A DNA stretch of 8,865 nucleotides from CAYNGH01 sp964396845. GTDB lineage: Bacteria; Vulcanimicrobiota; JAJTBE01; CAYNGH01. The stretch spans positions 1 through 8,865 of the forward strand of contig CAYNGH010000137.1 of NCBI GenBank assembly GCA_964396845.1. Reading direction: 5' to 3'. Numbering within the stretch: the first letter of the stretch is position 1; every line of letters starts with the position of its first letter. Both the position numbers and the translations under genes were made by a program. Below, piece after piece: positions 1 to 6,570 of the stretch. Under the pieces are notes generated by a model. That model saw only the letters and a program-made list of their open reading frames with translations, ran no database searches and was not told where the DNA came from.

Positions 1-189
1 CATCGTGTCAAGGGGACTGGTTTTATGGCCTCCCTGCCAGGTCATTGAAGGGATTTCTCCATAGTTCACATTCAACAACCACCCTTCCGGCAACAGCTTC
101 CAGTCAACCGGAAGATGAATTAATAAGAAAACAAAACCGACAACGCCCACCGACACATTAACCACGGCCCGATGGCCATGTCCCAAGGA
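1..189 (-). CDS. Partial membrane-type reading frame, start unresolved
   Basis: The minus strand is open from a stop at 192-190 to the window edge (63 codons, continuing outside). The translation contains a hydrophobic stretch (VGVVGFVFLLIHL) and then a Trp/Gly-rich part (PEGWLLNVNYGEIPSMTWQG), which looks like a membrane-anchored or exported protein; I do not recognise a family. Possible starts are TTG at 186-184 or GTG at 165-163, neither with a good ribosome-binding site. A well-placed AAGGGGG lies before an ATG at 209-207, but that ATG opens a different frame that stops at 122-120 after 29 codons. Either the gene begins at a weak start, or a frameshift (real or sequencing error) separates the good start from the open frame. 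It follows the VWA gene on the same strand and could be in its operon. Confidence 0.4.
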
Positions 190-206
190 TCATGACAATC
201 CCGACT

Positions 207-234
207 CATGTTTTCCCCCTTTTTGGAAAAGGGG
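207..234 (-). promoter_or_regulatory. Ribosome-binding site buried in a perfect hairpin after the VWA stop
   Basis: Directly after the VWA stop codon (237-235), the minus strand reads CCCCTTTT-CCA-AAAAGGGG, a perfect 8-bp stem with a 3-nt loop at 234-216. The 3' arm contains the purine-rich AAGGGGG that precedes the ATG at 209-207. No T-tract follows on the minus strand, so this is not an intrinsic terminator. A ribosome finishing the VWA gene would melt the stem, so the arrangement fits translational coupling. What the site starts is unclear, because the frame opened by that ATG is only 29 codons long. Confidence 0.45.
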
Positions 235-1416
235 TCAGGATGACAGGAGTTTGATGGGGATAATAAGAAGCAGTGCCTGGCCTGCGCCGATGAGAACAAA
301 ATATGTAAGGGGAATAAAGGGAAAGAAAATAAACCAGAACCAGATCCCGGTGATAAGAACGAGGGTAATGATGGAGAGCCGGGTTGCCGCCACCGGGTCC
401 ATGTTCATCCTGCGGTATAACAGGCGGAACAGAAGATAACAGGCCAGTATCAGGACAATCTCCAGCAGGACATAGGTGAGGATTAGTTTCCACCACTGCA
501 GGGGAACCACATAATCCAGAGAGCTGGAGTCGCCGGCTCCGGGAATCTGGCGGAGGCTTATTGTGGCAGTCAGTCGGGTTCGCGGCCAGTGCTGGGGCTT
601 CGCCCGGTATTTTATCCACAGCTGGCTTTTCAGCTGGCTGGCCAGAGCCTTGTAAACATCCTCCAGATCTGCAGAGGTGGGAGCAAATATGTATGAACCT
701 CCGGTCCTGCGGGCAAGGTATTGAAGAGATTCTTCATCAACAGATCTTCCAAGACCGATGGAAAAGACAGGAACTCCCAGGCTAATGCTTTTTTCCACAC
801 ATTCTTCCAGTGTCCCCGGCTGGTTGTTTTTTCCGTCGGTGAGAACCACCACTGCCATATTTACCGGCTGGCCCATTTCTCTGACCGGGATGAAGCTGTC
901 CAGAGCCCTGGATACGGAAGCATACAAAGCAGTGGGGCCATAGGGTCTGATGTCGTCAATGGCCTGATGAAGAACCCCGGTATCACTGGTGAAATCCGTA
1001 TGACGCAGAGGATTTTCTGCAAAGGATAAAAGGGTCACATGATCCCCTGCTCCAAGATTTTCCAGAAAAACCCTGGATGCATTTCTGGTATCTTCCATAA
1101 GGTGATACATACTACCGCTGGCATCAATCACAAGAGCCACATATATGGGAGCTCCCAGATAATCGGACCCCACCACATCCAGCACCTTTTGTTCTGTTTC
1201 CTTTTCAAGAACCTGGAAGTTTTCCGGTTTTAAATCCTCCAAGGGCCTGCCGTCACTGCCGATAACTGTGACATTCAGAAAAACCGTGGGATAGAGGGTT
1301 GTATCCACCCGGTTGAGGTTAATCCTCGCGGGTTCTTGACAGGGGGCTGATTTCGTGAAGGCAAACAGGAAGACCGCAAGAAGAACAAGGATTATTTTAT
1401 ACTCTGGCTTTTTCAA
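235..1416 (-). CDS. VWA-domain protein with signal/anchor and C-terminal membrane helices
   Basis: A 393-residue exported von Willebrand factor A protein. Residues 7-20 form a hydrophobic signal or anchor. Residues 44-80 (vtv-DGRPLEDLKPENFQVLE) resemble the leader domain of 'VWFA-related' proteins. The VWA domain spans about 91-260 with an intact MIDAS metal site: D98-A-S100-G-S102, T162 and D194 (LTDG). About 265-305 is a short beta-rich segment, and strongly hydrophobic segments lie near 309-332, 345-366 and 368-390, so the VWA domain probably sits outside the cytoplasmic membrane with the C-terminus anchored. The start is TTG with AAGGAG five bases upstream. The methyltransferase gene ends 106 bp upstream on the same strand. 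A role in metal-dependent adhesion or in assembling a surface complex is inferred from the family. No MoxR, BatB or other typical VWA partner is visible in the window. Confidence 0.85.
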   Translation of the reverse strand: MKKPEYKIILVLLAVFLFAFTKSAPCQEPARINLNRVDTTLYPTVFLNVTVIGSDGRPLEDLKPENFQVLEKETEQKVLDVVGSDYLGAPIYVALVIDASGSMYHLMEDTRNASRVFLENLGAGDHVTLLSFAENPLRHTDFTSDTGVLHQAIDDIRPYGPTALYASVSRALDSFIPVREMGQPVNMAVVVLTDGKNNQPGTLEECVEKSISLGVPVFSIGLGRSVDEESLQYLARRTGGSYIFAPTSADLEDVYKALASQLKSQLWIKYRAKPQHWPRTRLTATISLRQIPGAGDSSSLDYVVPLQWWKLILTYVLLEIVLILACYLLFRLLYRRMNMDPVAATRLSIITLVLITGIWFWFIFFPFIPLTYFVLIGAGQALLLIIPIKLLSS

Positions 1417-1522
1417 TTAATCTCCTTGTCACGGGGTCAATTTGTCAGGCCGATATGCTGTCGGTTCAAAACACAACCTGGTTAATGCCGGGACCGACAA
1501 TGTTTTTCGATGACTGACACCT
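1417..1522 (-). promoter_or_regulatory. Short intergenic leader upstream of the VWA gene
   Basis: These 106 bp separate the methyltransferase stop from the VWA start. They hold the AAGGAG site for the VWA gene and a perfect 7-bp inverted repeat, TGTCGGT (1459-1465) and ACCGACA (1493-1499), with 27 bases between the arms. They also hold two copies of TTGTCA 16 bp apart (read on the plus strand near 1426 and 1442). I see no convincing -35/-10 pair and no T-tract, so read-through from the methyltransferase gene is possible. The repeats could be an operator, but this is weak. Confidence 0.25.
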
Positions 1523-2266
1523 TCATCCCTTTGATGGGCTTATGTCATCCCGGCAGTTTCCTTCTGACTTCCGGGGCGATTTGGCTTTGTCCCGCCGGCG
1601 GTGAAAATATACATGGGTGGTTCCCCAGGTAAACAGCATCTTCTGTTCCCGAAACAGGCTGAAAAACTTCTCCGGAAGCCGGTATGAAAGGGTGACTATG
1701 ACTGCCCCCGGGCCTGCTTCCCGCAGTTTCTCCGTCAATTGGACAATAAAGCTGTCATCAAAGGTGGTGCCGGCAATGAATATGATCCGGGCTTTTTTTA
1801 TATCGGCTTTTAATATATCCTTCTGATAAAACTTGACTCCCCGGGCATCAAGAGCTTCTTTTATTTGGCGTGATTTTTGGATGAAAGTAGGCAAAAGCTC
1901 GTATCCATGGGCTTTCATTCCGAAGAGAAAGTTTGCATAATAAACCGTGAGTCCCCGGCCACATCCCAGGTCAATAAAAAGCTGGTCCCGGCGGGCATCG
2001 CATAGGGTGAGGATCTTCTCCAGAGTGTGAGCCGGGGTTTCTCCGTAGATAAAGTTATCCTGAGGATACTCCTGGTCTGGACTTTCGCCCCGGACAATTC
2101 TGAAGGCCGGGGATGTGGCATAGTTGACAAGAAATTGCCAGCGCAGAGACCACCACCATTTCCTGTTGCCGTAACGGATAAATTCATAAGTCAGGATTCC
2201 GGCATTATACAGGAGGTTTAACAGTCCGATGAAGAACAGTTCCACTGCATTGTAGAATTTCTGCAT
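1523..2266 (-). CDS. Membrane-associated class I SAM-dependent methyltransferase
   Basis: A 247-residue methyltransferase. Motif I of the Rossmann fold is clear (FIDLGCGRG, D99-G105), with the acidic end of strand 2 at E123 (GYE) and motif II/III-like strands near 160-165 and 187-193. The lead-in FIYGETP (72-78) before motif I resembles the DOT1-like/FAM173-like protein lysine methyltransferase group, whose enzymes modify lysines, but the substrate here cannot be read from sequence. Residues 8-30 are hydrophobic and are followed by a Trp/Arg-rich stretch (30-45), suggesting that the protein is tethered to the inner face of the membrane. The last 20 residues are basic and low in complexity. 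The ATG start has AAAGG six bases upstream, within a small hairpin. It is transcribed away from the HD-GYP gene and ahead of the VWA gene. Confidence 0.8.
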   Translation of the reverse strand: MQKFYNAVELFFIGLLNLLYNAGILTYEFIRYGNRKWWWSLRWQFLVNYATSPAFRIVRGESPDQEYPQDNFIYGETPAHTLEKILTLCDARRDQLFIDLGCGRGLTVYYANFLFGMKAHGYELLPTFIQKSRQIKEALDARGVKFYQKDILKADIKKARIIFIAGTTFDDSFIVQLTEKLREAGPGAVIVTLSYRLPEKFFSLFREQKMLFTWGTTHVYFHRRRDKAKSPRKSEGNCRDDISPSKG

Positions 2267-2282
2267 GGAAAACCTTTTTCCA
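2266..2282 (-). promoter_or_regulatory. Hairpin enclosing the methyltransferase ribosome-binding site
   Basis: Read on the minus strand, TGGAAAA-AGG-TTTTCCA is a perfect 7-bp stem with a 3-nt loop. The loop and adjoining As hold the Shine-Dalgarno AAAGG, and the last stem base is the A of the start ATG. The stem is A/T-rich and so only marginally stable, which would allow it to open with temperature or ribosome binding. Function is inferred from position only. Confidence 0.4.
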
Positions 2283-2594
2283 AGTTGTGCTCCCTTTCCT
2301 TCTTTTTTTTACATGCCTTGACATTTCAAAGGTTTTTCTTGATATACTCTCGAATCAGAAAACAGTTCTTCTGGTTTTGGTGAAGGTATCCATTTTTAAA
2401 TCACACAACTACACAAACCTGACTCGATACAATTGGGAATTGCTGTTTATTTTACCGGCCCGGCAGTAATATTTTATTATTGCTATAAGTATTATTCCAC
2501 TGTCAAAGCAAATTTACAAAGTCAAAAGCTGAAGGAAAGTACCAGCGGGAGATGGAATAACATCCAGGAAAAAGCCGCATATGAGTAATTATCT
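2267..2594. promoter_or_regulatory. Divergent intergenic region between methyltransferase and HD-GYP genes
   Basis: A 328-bp AT-rich region between divergent genes. It contains the promoter candidate at 2318-2348 for the plus-strand gene. A perfect TTGACA also lies on the minus strand (2506-2501) but has no good -10 at normal spacing. A GC-rich island (CCGGCCCGG, near 2456-2464) interrupts an AT-rich run. If the 2318 promoter is used, the HD-GYP transcript has a leader of about 240 nt; I see no match to a cyclic-di-GMP or other known riboswitch in it. The 60-codon open frame here (2287-2469) has no ribosome-binding site and is probably not a gene. Confidence 0.5.
2318..2348 (+). promoter_or_regulatory. 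Sigma-70-type promoter candidate for the HD-GYP gene
   Basis: Consensus TTGACA at 2318-2323 is followed by GATATACT at 2341-2348. The -10 hexamer could be GATATA (17-bp spacer, weaker match) or TATACT (19-bp spacer, five of six consensus bases). The start point would be near 2355, roughly 240 nt before the ATG at 2595. Confidence 0.5.
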
Positions 2595-2607
2595 ATGTTC
2601 AAAGTAA
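2581..2607 (+). CDS. Possible 8-codon leader peptide overlapping the HD-GYP start
   Basis: ATG at 2581 opens a frame encoding MSNYLCSK and stopping at 2605-2607, ten bases past the HD-GYP ATG (2595). AGGA lies 11 bases upstream of this ATG, whereas the HD-GYP ATG itself has no recognisable ribosome-binding site. A ribosome ending the leader could re-initiate at 2595. It may be chance; no other evidence supports it. Confidence 0.2.
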   Translation: MSNYLCSK

Positions 2608-4493
2608 AGATTCTTGATGGTGAGCTGGCGGGTGAGGAATACAGCCTTACCTATGATTTCACCAGCATAGGACGGGAAGAAGGGGTGGATATCCATATAC
2701 CCACCGATGCCAGCATTTCCCGACGACACGCAGTAATTCGCAAGGAATACGGGCGTATTATTCTTGAAGACCTGGGCAGTACCAACGGAACTTATATCCT
2801 GAGGGACGATGGCAAGGAAGAAGAGATTGTCCAGACTGTCCTCACCGACGGCAAGGTTTTCAGAATCGGCAAGACCAGTTTCAAGCTGACCGGCGATGAT
2901 GCAGCTCTTGTAATTGATACAAAAGCCGATGACGGGCTTGAAGTTGTGGCGGATTCTCCCGAGGATTTTGCCATCCGTTCAACCATTGACCCCGGCGAGG
3001 TTTATGCTACCAGCTTTCTGCAGATGCCCGGCAACCAGAAAGCCTTAGATGAGTTGAATCACAAGCTGAAAGTGTTTTATGACATTGGCATGTCCCTGGG
3101 AAAAATCCTGGACCTTGATGAACTGCTGGAAAAAATTGTGGACAGCCTTTTTGAGATGTTCCCCACCCAGCGGGGTTACCTGATGCTCATCAACGAAAAG
3201 ACCAAGGAACTGGAAACCAAGGTGGTCAAAAGAAGGGAAGCCGACGGCTCCACAAGCCATGCTGACAAGATTGAGGTTTCAAAGACCATCATAAGCCAGG
3301 TCATCAAAGAGAAGAAAGCCATCCTCAGTGATGATGCCCGGCTGGATGAAAGGTTCGGCATGCCCGATTCAGTATTTCTCCACGATATCCGGGCCACCTT
3401 ATACACTCCCCTGTTGCTGGGAGTCCGGGTAATCGGAATTCTTTGCATCGACAACTTCACTTCATCCCATGTCTTCACCGAGAATGATCTGAGGTTGCTG
3501 TCCATCATTGCCAATCAGGCGGCTCAGTCCATCGAGAATGCAAGGCTTCATGACAACCTGCGAAGGCTTTTCATCTCCTCAATCAGAGCACTGGCAAACG
3601 CAATTGAAGCTCGGGATGTCTATACCAGAGGCCATTCCGAACGGGTCACCGAGTATTCCATTATGATAGCCCAGCAGATGGACATCGACAAGGAAGAGGT
3701 GGAAAGAATCCGCTATGCGGCACTTCTCCACGACATCGGCAAGATCAACATCCGGGAGGATATTCTGAACAAGCCGGGACGGCTTACCGATGAAGAATTC
3801 TATATAATGAGCCAGCATCCGGTGTTTGGCGCCCGCATAATGGAGCCGGTGGAGGAGTTCAAGGATATTCTGCCCTATGTGTATCATCACCATGAACGGG
3901 TTGACAAGCGGGGGTATCCCGACGGTCTGGGGGGGGAGGAGATTCCCCTGGCAGCCAGGATTCTGGCAGTGGCAGACTCCTTTGATGCCATGACATCAGA
4001 CCGCCCCTACCGGAATGCCATGAATCTCGACAAAGCAGTAAACGAACTGAAACGTAACCGGGGAACTCAGTTTGATTCTGATATTGTGGATGTGTTTATC
4101 GGCCTCATTGACAAAAGATCCGCCTGGCTCAAGGCAGTCATGAAAACCGGACTTTCTGCATCCCGCCACCGGGAGGAAGAAATGTTCCGGATGCCGGGAG
4201 ATTCCGACAGTAATGATCAGGATGTCGCCCACAAGAAAGATATGCCGGTGCGCCATCCCAAACTGGAACAGGAAGAACCTGCCAAGGCAGAGCCTTTGGA
4301 TATCCCCAACACCATTCCTGACTATCTCCTGGACGACGATGAAGATGAATTTAAAAAGGAATCGAAGGACAAGCCTGATACTCCAGTCAATATCAAGCCG
4401 GATAAAAAAGAGAGTTCCCTGAGTCACCGAGGACGGACTCCCAGAATGGATATATTTGGAGAAAATGGCCCGCCATCCCCTGATGAACTCTGA
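2595..4493 (+). CDS. FHA-GAF-HD-GYP signalling protein, probable cyclic-di-GMP phosphodiesterase
   Basis: A 632-residue soluble, cytoplasmic three-domain protein. The FHA domain (about 1-100) has the phosphothreonine-binding signature: SIGR (24-27), SRRH (42-45) and GSTNGT (61-66). A GAF sensor domain covers about 160-318. The HD-GYP domain (about 328-505) keeps the expected metal and catalytic residues: H347 in YTRGHSERV, H379-D380 with G382-K383, H408, H432-H433, RGYPDGL (439-445) and D461. Such domains hydrolyse cyclic-di-GMP. Residues about 515-632 form a charged, probably disordered tail with an acidic patch (580-585). The FHA domain implies docking to a Thr-phosphorylated partner, so a Ser/Thr kinase probably acts upstream; none is in the window. 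An in-frame stop at 2586-2588 makes ATG 2595 the first possible start, although it lacks a clear ribosome-binding site. The gene overlaps or abuts the propeller lipoprotein gene. Confidence 0.93.
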   Translation: MFKVKILDGELAGEEYSLTYDFTSIGREEGVDIHIPTDASISRRHAVIRKEYGRIILEDLGSTNGTYILRDDGKEEEIVQTVLTDGKVFRIGKTSFKLTGDDAALVIDTKADDGLEVVADSPEDFAIRSTIDPGEVYATSFLQMPGNQKALDELNHKLKVFYDIGMSLGKILDLDELLEKIVDSLFEMFPTQRGYLMLINEKTKELETKVVKRREADGSTSHADKIEVSKTIISQVIKEKKAILSDDARLDERFGMPDSVFLHDIRATLYTPLLLGVRVIGILCIDNFTSSHVFTENDLRLLSIIANQAAQSIENARLHDNLRRLFISSIRALANAIEARDVYTRGHSERVTEYSIMIAQQMDIDKEEVERIRYAALLHDIGKINIREDILNKPGRLTDEEFYIMSQHPVFGARIMEPVEEFKDILPYVYHHHERVDKRGYPDGLGGEEIPLAARILAVADSFDAMTSDRPYRNAMNLDKAVNELKRNRGTQFDSDIVDVFIGLIDKRSAWLKAVMKTGLSASRHREEEMFRMPGDSDSNDQDVAHKKDMPVRHPKLEQEEPAKAEPLDIPNTIPDYLLDDDEDEFKKESKDKPDTPVNIKPDKKESSLSHRGRTPRMDIFGENGPPSPDEL

Positions 4494-5742
4494 TAATATA
4501 AAATCAAAAGCCCCATTGCGCCGGGCTTTTTTTATTTCAAATAAAACAACAGCATCGTTAACAGTGATAATGCTGTTGTTTCTGTTAGCTTCCCTGGGGG
4601 CCGGATGCCGTCCTGACCCGTTGCAGGAATTGCCCGGGTACAAAACACCTGTTCCAGCAGAGGAGTCAGCATTAAAAAAATTAGTTATGATGGACTCCCC
4701 CGCTGCCAAGTATCGTTTTGATTCTGCTTCCTCAGGACAGTCAAGACTGCCGGGGCCGGAAAAAATGAAGATCCTGTGGGAATTCTCCACCGGTGGCGCC
4801 ATACAGGCATCTGGCGTTATTGACCAGGAGGGCCGGTTTCTTGTGGGAAGCTATGACTGCAACATCTACTGTATATCCCCGGATGGAGAAATGATCTGGA
4901 AAACATCCCTGCCGGAATGGATTGATTCCACCGGGATCCTGTCCTCAGACGGCAGGTTTTTTGTGGGCTGTGATGATGGCAACCTTGTAGCCCTTGACTC
5001 CCGGGGGAATATCCAGTGGAAATATGACCTGAGGGCTGAAATATCCTCATCTCCTGCCATCACTTTAGAGGGATTTTTAGTGGTGGGGTCTGAAGACGGC
5101 AACCTGTATGCCTTTGACGGTCTTGGCCGACAGATGTTTTCATTCAGGTGTCCCCGGCGGATCCTGGTCAGCTCACCCCTGGTGACGGATAAAGACCACA
5201 TCATATTCGGGGCGGAAGATCACCATTTATACTGTATTGACATGAGGGGAAAACTTATATGGAAATACAGGGCCACGGATCCTGTCACTTTCAATTCACC
5301 ACCGGTACTGTGGAATAACCGGGTGATATTTACCACGCCAAACAAGGACATGATCTGCCTTGAAGCTGATTCTGGAGAGGGCCTGTGGAAAATTAAAATT
5401 CACGAGGAGGTTTTTAGCCCCCTGTCGGTGGATTCCCAGGGCAGGATATATGCAGTGGCCCTGGATGGCCTGCTGACCTGTCATTCCCCTGATGGAGAAC
5501 TCCTGTGGAAATTCTGGCTGGGTCGGGAAAAAACCCGGGGGCCCACAGTGGACTCCCATGGCCGGGTATATGTATCTGCCGGGGGAAAGCTTCACTGCAT
5601 CGACTCAGGGGGAAATCCGGCATCGGTCATGGAACTGGATGAAGGCATCTTCTCCACTGAACCGGTTGTCGGGCCTGGGAATCGAATATATATGGGCACA
5701 GAAGACGGACGAATCATCTGTATCGGGTCTGAGAAAGAATAA
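4483..5742 (+). CDS. PQQ-type beta-propeller lipoprotein (BamB-like fold)
   Basis: An exported propeller protein of 419 residues from ATG 4483. Upstream in-frame TTG 4456 and ATG 4465 are alternatives; ATG 4465 has GGAG only three bases away. From ATG 4483 a basic region (KSKAPLRR) precedes a hydrophobic core and a lipobox-like end, LGAGC, with Cys42 as the probable lipidated residue. A linker follows, then eight repeats of about 40 residues of the pattern 'G-IWK...S/P...GR..VG..DGNLY.ID'. Together these fit an eight-bladed PQQ-like propeller, usually a protein-binding scaffold rather than an enzyme. No PQQ-dehydrogenase active-site signature is seen. The start overlaps the HD-GYP gene by 11 bp, suggesting translational coupling, yet a terminator-like hairpin and a large inverted repeat lie within the signal-peptide codons. 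A much later start (ATG 4570) would avoid the first hairpin but would lose the basic n-region. A role in envelope assembly or sensing linked to the HD-GYP protein is inferred. Confidence 0.85.
   Translation: MNSDNIKSKAPLRRAFFISNKTTASLTVIMLLFLLASLGAGCRPDPLQELPGYKTPVPAEESALKKLVMMDSPAAKYRFDSASSGQSRLPGPEKMKILWEFSTGGAIQASGVIDQEGRFLVGSYDCNIYCISPDGEMIWKTSLPEWIDSTGILSSDGRFFVGCDDGNLVALDSRGNIQWKYDLRAEISSSPAITLEGFLVVGSEDGNLYAFDGLGRQMFSFRCPRRILVSSPLVTDKDHIIFGAEDHHLYCIDMRGKLIWKYRATDPVTFNSPPVLWNNRVIFTTPNKDMICLEADSGEGLWKIKIHEEVFSPLSVDSQGRIYAVALDGLLTCHSPDGELLWKFWLGREKTRGPTVDSHGRVYVSAGGKLHCIDSGGNPASVMELDEGIFSTEPVVGPGNRIYMGTEDGRIICIGSEKE
4506..4533 (+). terminator. Intrinsic-terminator-like hairpin just after the HD-GYP stop
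   Basis: AAAAGCCC (4506-4513) pairs perfectly with GGGCTTTT (4523-4530) around a 9-nt loop, and a run of seven T begins at 4527. This is a good intrinsic terminator 13 bp after the HD-GYP stop codon. It lies inside the open frame of the downstream lipoprotein, where it encodes part of the basic n-region of the signal peptide. It could therefore terminate the HD-GYP transcript and act as an attenuator for the lipoprotein gene. Because the left arm is preceded by A and the right followed by T, it could weakly work in both directions. Confidence 0.6.
4544..4581. repeat. Perfect 12-bp inverted repeat within the lipoprotein signal-peptide codons
   Basis: AAACAACAGCAT (4544-4555) and ATGCTGTTGTTT (4570-4581) are exact reverse complements separated by 14 bases. 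A chance 12-bp perfect match with a short loop is unlikely in a window this size. As DNA it could be a dimeric regulator operator; as RNA it makes a strong hairpin that would hide the ATG at 4570. It follows the terminator-like hairpin by 10 bp. An alternative pairing, TAACAG (4559-4564) with CTGTTA (4582-4587), competes with it. Confidence 0.6.
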
Positions 5743-5843
5743 TCATTCCTGCCCTGGAGTTTTACATTTTGTTAACAACTCCATTAGTGTGAATTTTGCC
5801 GGTATGTGTTAAAATACAATATAATGACAGATGTTGGAGGCAT
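5743..5843 (+). promoter_or_regulatory. Intergenic region with promoter and strong RBS for the 213-aa gene
   Basis: The 101-bp gap contains consensus TATAAT at 5820-5825 with TTGCCG at 5796-5801 (18-bp spacer) as a modest -35. The predicted start point is near 5832, leaving a leader of about 12 nt that still includes GGAGG at 5836-5840. A 6-bp inverted repeat, GGAGTT and AACTCC (about 5756-5782), lies upstream but lacks a T-tract, so no clear terminator for the propeller gene is seen. Confidence 0.5.
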
Positions 5844-6485
5844 ATGGTGGAAATAAGAATTAATCCCGCAATTTCAGGGAATATTCCTCCCGGTGAGCCT
5901 GGTTTGAAATCCACGGCAGAAAAACCACCCTCCAGGGATTTTCAGCCCCAGGGGGATGGTGTGGAGCTGTCCGGGGACTCTTCTATAACAGGAAGTAGCG
6001 ATGCGCAAAAATCTTCTTTTCCTGCCGGAAGGCCTTCGCCATCAGAGTATCATTTTAAACCAAAATTCCCGGTGACCAGCCAGAATGGCCGTTGGGTGAT
6101 GCATCTGCCCAATGCAAAGATTCCTCTGCCGGGCAAACCCCGCTGGCTGGAAACAATTCAAAAGGAAAACCAGATTCTTGACGGTAGCAGTGACCCTTTG
6201 ACCTTGCGAAACTGGGCCGATGAAATCAAATCCATCGCCGATAAATCTTATCTGGAGTCAGGAAAATTCTTTGACGAAACGCCCCTGCGGGAGTTCGTCG
6301 ATTCCATGGAAGATGGTAAAATGGTGGGGGATTTGTTGAAGATATACCAAATGCGCCTGGATAATGAAACTATGAGTACCAACCAGGTGGGAGGAGCCAT
6401 GGCCGGCACCAGTTGCAGTGAAATGGCCAAGTATGGCAAAATTGTCCCTCTGCTGAAAGACCGGCTGAAGAACCTCCTGGCCTGA
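5844..6485 (+). CDS. Hypothetical protein, disordered N-terminus and helical C-terminus
   Basis: A 213-residue protein that I do not recognise. GGAGG at 5836-5840 supports the start at ATG 5844 or the next codon, GTG 5847, which has the more usual spacing; the frame extends further upstream (TTG 5796) but that would overlap the promoter. Residues 1-80 are rich in Pro, Ser and Gly and lack hydrophobic segments, so they are probably disordered. Residues about 100-213 look helical and charged, with a PLRNWADEI-type segment (118-127) and a Gly/Ala-rich patch (GGAMAGTSC, 183-191) before a basic C-terminal helix. There is no signal peptide or membrane helix. Composition and codon use look like the neighbours, so there is no sign of recent transfer. 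An anti-sigma-like or flagellar/secretion chaperone-like role would be a guess; I give none. Confidence 0.75.
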   Translation: MVEIRINPAISGNIPPGEPGLKSTAEKPPSRDFQPQGDGVELSGDSSITGSSDAQKSSFPAGRPSPSEYHFKPKFPVTSQNGRWVMHLPNAKIPLPGKPRWLETIQKENQILDGSSDPLTLRNWADEIKSIADKSYLESGKFFDETPLREFVDSMEDGKMVGDLLKIYQMRLDNETMSTNQVGGAMAGTSCSEMAKYGKIVPLLKDRLKNLLA

Positions 6486-6570
6486 TGGTGGTTTTTCCCT
6501 GAATATGAGTGTTGCAATGACAGTCATCAGTGAGCAGGGAATTTATTATTCGAAATGTTGATTATTATAT

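Noticed and set aside
2287..2469. Open frame of 60 codons in the divergent intergenic region
   Set aside because: No ribosome-binding site, hydrophobic AT-driven composition, and it covers the likely promoter.
2501..2506. Perfect TTGACA on the minus strand as a methyltransferase promoter
   Set aside because: No acceptable -10 hexamer at 16-18 bp spacing.
2355..2594. Cyclic-di-GMP riboswitch in the long HD-GYP leader
   Set aside because: No recognisable conserved core of the known classes.
3996..4802. Long antisense open frame across the HD-GYP and lipoprotein genes
   Set aside because: It is antisense to two well-supported coding regions and its translation shows no domain.
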